DNA of 64,000 nt, from assembly GCA_017395045.1 (NCBI GenBank), contig JAFPWG010000012.1, positions 1 through 64,000 on the forward strand, read 5' to 3'. Position 1 is the first letter of the stretch; each line of letters begins with the position of its first letter. Source of the DNA: Bacteroidales bacterium. GTDB lineage: Bacteria; Bacteroidota; Bacteroidia; Bacteroidales; UBA932. Under the pieces are notes generated by a model. The model did not search any database. It was not told the DNA's origin and saw only the letters and a list, made by a program, of their open reading frames with translations. The translations under genes were made by a program, and so were the position numbers. Below are positions 60,545 through 64,000 of the stretch, in pieces.

Positions 60545-61242
60545 TCCGGCAGGACAAAGATGACCGGAAGGGTGTAGGTGACGCGGACGGGCTTGCCGTC
60601 CTTGATGCCGGGCTTCCATTTCGGGGAGCTCCGGACGACGCGGAGGGCCTCCGCATCCAGGACCGGATGAACGCCCTTCAGCACCTGCACTTCCTGGACG
60701 CCGCCGTTCTTGCCCACGACGAACTGCACGGTGACGGTTCCGTCGATACTGGCCGCCTTCGCATCCTTGGGATACTTCAAATGGGAGGTCACCCATGCGG
60801 AAAAGGCCGCAGTGCCTTTTCCCTTGAAAGTGGGATAAACGTCCAGGGCCGTCTGCTTCTCCAGCTCGGCGGCATGGTTCGGGCCGTCCGCCTTGCGGAC
60901 AAGATGTCCGCCGGCCATCTCGATGGTAGTGCCGTTATAGACGGTCCGGCGGCCATAGACCGTCAGCGTGTCGCCCACGGCGATTTTCATCTGCGGAAAG
61001 CTCACGTTGGAGCCCGGGCGGCCGTCAACCAGGCCGTAGATGTAGGCCTCGCCCGTTTCATCCTTCAAATAGAATACGCCGCGCTGGTCGCCCCTCATGC
61101 GGCTGACAACGCCTTTCAGCTCCACCAGCGTGGTGTCGCTGCGGGACATCTTGTTGAATTCGTCCGCGGTCCTGCGGACGCCCTGGGCCGCGGCGGGAAG
61201 GCCGGCGGCAAGGACCAAAAGGGTAAGGATCAAGCGTTTCAT
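60541..61242 (-). CDS. OB-fold plus TonB C-terminal domain protein
   Basis: 233 residues from the ATG at 61242 (MKRLILTLLVLAAGLPAAAQ), giving a signal peptide; an extended frame to 61458 would overlap YfhO in another frame. Residues about 35-110 look like an OB-fold (TLVELKGVVSRMRGDQRGVFY, GDTLTVYGRRT), and residues 130-233 are a TonB_C domain (KYPKDAKAASIDGTVTVQFVV, KWKPGIKDGKPV). There is no N-terminal anchor apart from the signal, so it is not a canonical TonB energy transducer. The ATG overlaps the YfhO stop (ATGA), implying coupling. A role in periplasmic interaction is inferred. Confidence 0.8.
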   Translation of the reverse strand: MKRLILTLLVLAAGLPAAAQGVRRTADEFNKMSRSDTTLVELKGVVSRMRGDQRGVFYLKDETGEAYIYGLVDGRPGSNVSFPQMKIAVGDTLTVYGRRTVYNGTTIEMAGGHLVRKADGPNHAAELEKQTALDVYPTFKGKGTAAFSAWVTSHLKYPKDAKAASIDGTVTVQFVVGKNGGVQEVQVLKGVHPVLDAEALRVVRSSPKWKPGIKDGKPVRVTYTLPVIFVLPD

Positions 61243-63743
61243 TTCTTTCTGGCAGGCAGGAAAAGTCCCCCGAGGGAGAGAAGGAGCAACAGGATGAGGA
61301 CGATGGAGGAGGCGCGGGATACATTTGCGCCGATCCGGTAGGAGGCCGGCTCGAAGCGCATGACCAGGTCGTGCGTTCCCGCCGGGAGCTGCGCGGCGCG
61401 CAGCGTCCAGTCGGCCCGCAGGACATCGACCGGAACGCCGTCCACTTCCGCTTTCCAACCCTCCGGATAATAGATTTCACTGAACACGGCAAGGCGGTCC
61501 GCCAAGGCCGTATAATGGTACCGGAGTTCATTCGGGGCATAGGACGTCAGGACGATGGCGTCCGTGGAATCAGCCGGAGCGGCGGTAACCGCCGGCATGT
61601 CCTTGCCGATGACGGCCTGGCGCCTCAGGTCCACCGAACCCAGGAAGGCGATTTCCTCATCAGGAGAGGCGGCGGGGACAACCCCGTCCACGAACCACGC
61701 GTTGCCCAGGGCGTTCGCATTGACGACCGGGGGATACTCTCCGCCCAGGATGATATAGCGGGTGTTCAAGGCGTTCAGGACCGGGGTTGACGGCAGGTTC
61801 TTCTCCGCATCCTGAATCGAGGAGATACCCTGCATCGACTGGTAGATGGCATTGATCTCTGCGTTCAGGTAGTGTCCGATCAGGTCCTGGTAGCGCTGGA
61901 GCTTGGCGGGCGAATAGCCGCCCACACTCTTGTGGTGATAGGACGGAATCGAAGAGTTGAACACGTTGACAGTCAGGTCCAGGACGCGGTAGGACGGGTC
62001 CGGATCGGCCTTGATCACCTGGTCCACGGGACGTTCGGCGAAGGGCTTCGAGAGGTCTTTCGGCGTGGTGAAATGGTCGGCGTTCAGGTAGCGCTTGCCC
62101 ACCGTGAAAAGATTCACCAGAACCAGGGCGCACACGGCGACCCCGGCGATGACCTTGCGCACCGGCTTGTCCTTGGGCAGGACGGCCCAGAGGAGAAGGC
62201 CCCACGACACGGCGATCAGGATGAAGGAGACGAGGGCGTCCTGCCGCAGGAGGGCGATGCGGTCGGCCTGGAAAGCCTCCACCAGGACATCCTGCTGGCC
62301 CGCATCAGAGGCCGCCGTAAAGTCGCCCGCGAGCGAAGGGATCAGCGCGAACAGGAGACACAGGCCGCCCGTAAGCGCGAAGGCGATGCCGCTCTTCTTC
62401 AGGAAATTCTTCCGGTCCACGCCGCCCTTGACGATCCGGTCCAGGACCAGGAAACCCAGCACGGGCAGCGTCACCTGCAGGACAACGAGCGCCATGGACA
62501 CCGTCCGGAACTTGTTATACAGCGGCAACACGTTGAAACACAGCTTGGTAAAAGCCATGAAATGGTTGCCCACGGCCATCAGGACCGCGAGGACGGTGCC
62601 CGCCACGATCCACCATTTTTCCTTCCCCTTATACAGGAACAGGCCCAGAACGAAGAGGAACACCGTGATGGCTCCCATATACATCGGCCCGGCCGTGAAA
62701 GGCTGGGGGCCCCAATACAAGGGAAGCGCCTTGGCGATTTCGCGCGTCCCGGACTGCCCCGCCCGCTTGAGGAGTTTGATGGTCTCCGACTTTGCCGGGT
62801 CCACGGCCTGCGCCGAGGATCCGCCGTTGAAGTTCGGGATCATCAGGTTGGGCAGCTCCTCCCAGCCATAGGACCAGGAAGTCGCATAGTCCAGGTCCAG
62901 GCCGCCGCCCTTGACGGCACCGTCCGTGGTCAGTTCCGAGCCGCCGCGCATGGTATTCGGGGTATATTTCGCCAAAGGCAGGAGCTTGTTCACGTTCGTG
63001 GCGATACCCACCCCGCCGACAACCAGCAGAAGGGCCGATGCAATGAAGAAACGGCCGAGACGGTCCTTGTGCTTCACCAGGATGTCGATGAACTCCACCA
63101 GCGCATACAGCATCACCAGGATGGCAAGATAATACGTAATCTGCTGATGGTTCGCCTTGATCTGCAGGCTCAGGGCCACGCCGAACAGGACGGCCCCCAG
63201 GATGGTCTTGAAGATCCAGCGGTCCTTCTTCTCCGTGCTGCGGTAGGTATAGACCAACGCGGCCAGCACCCAGGGGAAGAAGGCGATGGCCTGCATCTTC
63301 GTGTTATGCCCCACCTGGATGATCTGGAAATTGTATGAACAAAAGGCCACGGCGACGGCTCCGCCCAGGGCCAGCGGCCAGCTGATTCCCAGCGAGAGCA
63401 TCAGCAGGAACGCACCCAGGAGGGCGATGAACAGATAGGTTGCAGGCCGCTTGCCGGTCAGGAGCAGGTCGTAAACCGCCTGCGTGTAATCTCCGCCGTT
63501 CTGGGTGGAGATGGCCGTCGTGGGCATTCCCCCGAACATGGAATCCGTCCAGTACGTCGGGTCGTCCGGGTGTTCAAGATTCCACGCCGTCATCTCGCGC
63601 GACATCCCCAGATATCCTGATATGTCGCTCTGGTTCACGATCTTCCCGTCCAGCACCTGCGGCACGAATCCGTAACTGAGCGCCAGGAAAAAGGCGATGG
63701 CCCCGAGGGCGATCCCGATCTTCTTCAAGAGTTTCTTGTCCAT
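61239..63743 (-). CDS. YfhO-family integral membrane protein
   Basis: 834 residues with about twelve hydrophobic segments (e.g. IALGAIAFFLALSYGF; YLFIALLGAFLLMLSLGI; LFALIPSLAGDF). Features of YfhO: PTTAISTQNGGDY after the first TM, PYYNKFRTVSMALV-like LPLYNKFRTVSMAL in the middle, and a large extracytoplasmic C-terminal part with YRVLDLTVNVFNSSIPSYHHKSVGGYSPAK and YYPEGWKAEVDG. YfhO proteins are GT-C-like and are thought to add sugars to surface polymers such as lipoteichoic acid in Firmicutes; in Bacteroidota the acceptor is unknown. It is followed immediately by the OB-fold/TonB-C gene and preceded by a glycosyltransferase. Confidence 0.88.
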   Translation of the reverse strand: MDKKLLKKIGIALGAIAFFLALSYGFVPQVLDGKIVNQSDISGYLGMSREMTAWNLEHPDDPTYWTDSMFGGMPTTAISTQNGGDYTQAVYDLLLTGKRPATYLFIALLGAFLLMLSLGISWPLALGGAVAVAFCSYNFQIIQVGHNTKMQAIAFFPWVLAALVYTYRSTEKKDRWIFKTILGAVLFGVALSLQIKANHQQITYYLAILVMLYALVEFIDILVKHKDRLGRFFIASALLLVVGGVGIATNVNKLLPLAKYTPNTMRGGSELTTDGAVKGGGLDLDYATSWSYGWEELPNLMIPNFNGGSSAQAVDPAKSETIKLLKRAGQSGTREIAKALPLYWGPQPFTAGPMYMGAITVFLFVLGLFLYKGKEKWWIVAGTVLAVLMAVGNHFMAFTKLCFNVLPLYNKFRTVSMALVVLQVTLPVLGFLVLDRIVKGGVDRKNFLKKSGIAFALTGGLCLLFALIPSLAGDFTAASDAGQQDVLVEAFQADRIALLRQDALVSFILIAVSWGLLLWAVLPKDKPVRKVIAGVAVCALVLVNLFTVGKRYLNADHFTTPKDLSKPFAERPVDQVIKADPDPSYRVLDLTVNVFNSSIPSYHHKSVGGYSPAKLQRYQDLIGHYLNAEINAIYQSMQGISSIQDAEKNLPSTPVLNALNTRYIILGGEYPPVVNANALGNAWFVDGVVPAASPDEEIAFLGSVDLRRQAVIGKDMPAVTAAPADSTDAIVLTSYAPNELRYHYTALADRLAVFSEIYYPEGWKAEVDGVPVDVLRADWTLRAAQLPAGTHDLVMRFEPASYRIGANVSRASSIVLILLLLLSLGGLFLPARKK

Positions 63744-63746
63744 AGT

Positions 63747-64000
63747 CTATTTGCTTTGGCCCGATACTTTGTCCAGCAGGGCGGCGAGTTCGCGGGTAAG
63801 GTTCCGGCGGGAGAAGCGGGTGATGTCCCCGGCCACGGGCGGCACGCCGCCGGCCCGGAACTGTTCCCACGCCTGGTCAAGGAAAGCGCGCATCGCAGGG
63901 GCATTGTCCCAGCCGGCCGTAATGCCGGCGCCCGTGTCGGCGAGGACGCGGGCCATGGCCCCGTCTTCCTGGCCGATGCCGAGGACCGGCCGCCGCGAAG
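63747..64000 (-). CDS. Glycosyltransferase, C-terminal part (cut by the window edge)
   Basis: The final 84 codons run open to position 64000. They begin RRPVLGIGQEDGAMARVLADTGAG, followed by a helical tail with FSRRNLTRELAALLDKV. This is the C-terminal half-site of a GT-B enzyme (family 4-like), where the nucleotide-sugar is held. The stop is three bases before the YfhO ATG. A sugar transferase in front of YfhO suggests a common glycan or lipid modification pathway. The rest of the gene and the start lie outside the window. Confidence 0.72.
   Translation of the reverse strand, partial: SRRPVLGIGQEDGAMARVLADTGAGITAGWDNAPAMRAFLDQAWEQFRAGGVPPVAGDITRFSRRNLTRELAALLDKVSGQSK

Noticed and set aside
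61243..61458. N-terminal extension of the OB-fold/TonB-C protein
   Set aside because: It overlaps the YfhO coding sequence, is rich in Arg/Pro as out-of-frame translations are, and would hide the signal peptide.

Overview
The window looks like chromosome of a GC-rich member of the Bacteroidales (phylum Bacteroidota). The main reasons are three SusC/SusD pairs, many SusD/SusE-type lipoproteins, repeated promoters of the Bacteroidota type (TAnnTTTG with an upstream TTG/TTTG about 20 bases away), fimbrillin-like surface proteins and a Ser-type sulfatase with its radical-SAM maturase. Third codon positions are dominated by C and G, which also produces long meaningless ORFs on the opposite strand. 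The family or genus cannot be fixed from this sequence alone. No rRNA, tRNA, CRISPR array, transposase or phage gene was recognised.

Layout. (1) Positions 1-21533 hold a large glycan-utilisation locus read leftwards: an AgaS-type SIS isomerase, a GH36-type alpha-galactosidase lipoprotein, SusC, SusD, a SusE-like lipoprotein, an amidohydrolase lipoprotein, then six paralogous Tat-exported proteins of an unrecognised glycoside-hydrolase-like family, interrupted by one DUF4874/DUF4832-type protein. The locus runs off the left edge. A divergent DeoR/AgaR-type repressor (20727-21533) and a cluster of CTTTCG half-sites suggest amino-sugar or galactose-linked control. This locus is the best candidate for an undescribed system. 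(2) 21522-26504 is an operon of a 42-residue acidic protein, a fimbrillin-nuclease fusion, an M28 peptidase and a cation efflux transporter. (3) 26505-26987 is non-coding and highly structured: a 205-base nested palindrome, a terminator and three hairpins. (4) 26988-29576 is an AT-richer fimbrillin/BACON-like surface protein with its own small companion protein.

(5) 29765-42885 is a second glycan locus read rightwards: a GH5 glycanase, two consecutive SusC/SusD pairs and a surface binding protein with three near-identical modules, closed by a strong terminator. (6) 42923-52542 is mixed: a Na/phosphate cotransporter, a His/Cys-rich small protein with a metal-type TonB receptor, an Lrp/AsnC regulator opposite an O-acetylhomoserine sulfhydrylase-type enzyme, a DUF389 membrane protein, uracil phosphoribosyltransferase, a 53-residue peptide and the sulfatase maturase. 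(7) 52625-60544 carries a Ser-type sulfatase, two coupled small membrane proteins, and a zinc metalloprotease overlapping an M1 aminopeptidase. (8) 60541-64000 is a leftward operon of a glycosyltransferase (cut by the edge), a YfhO-type membrane protein and an OB-fold/TonB-C fusion.

How it fits together: two loci import and degrade glycans at the cell surface, the first possibly rich in alpha-linked Gal or GalNAc and the second probably plant beta-glycan. The sulfatase pair and surface proteases/nuclease suit a gut or rumen scavenger. Functions are from motif and family recognition by eye; no database search was possible.
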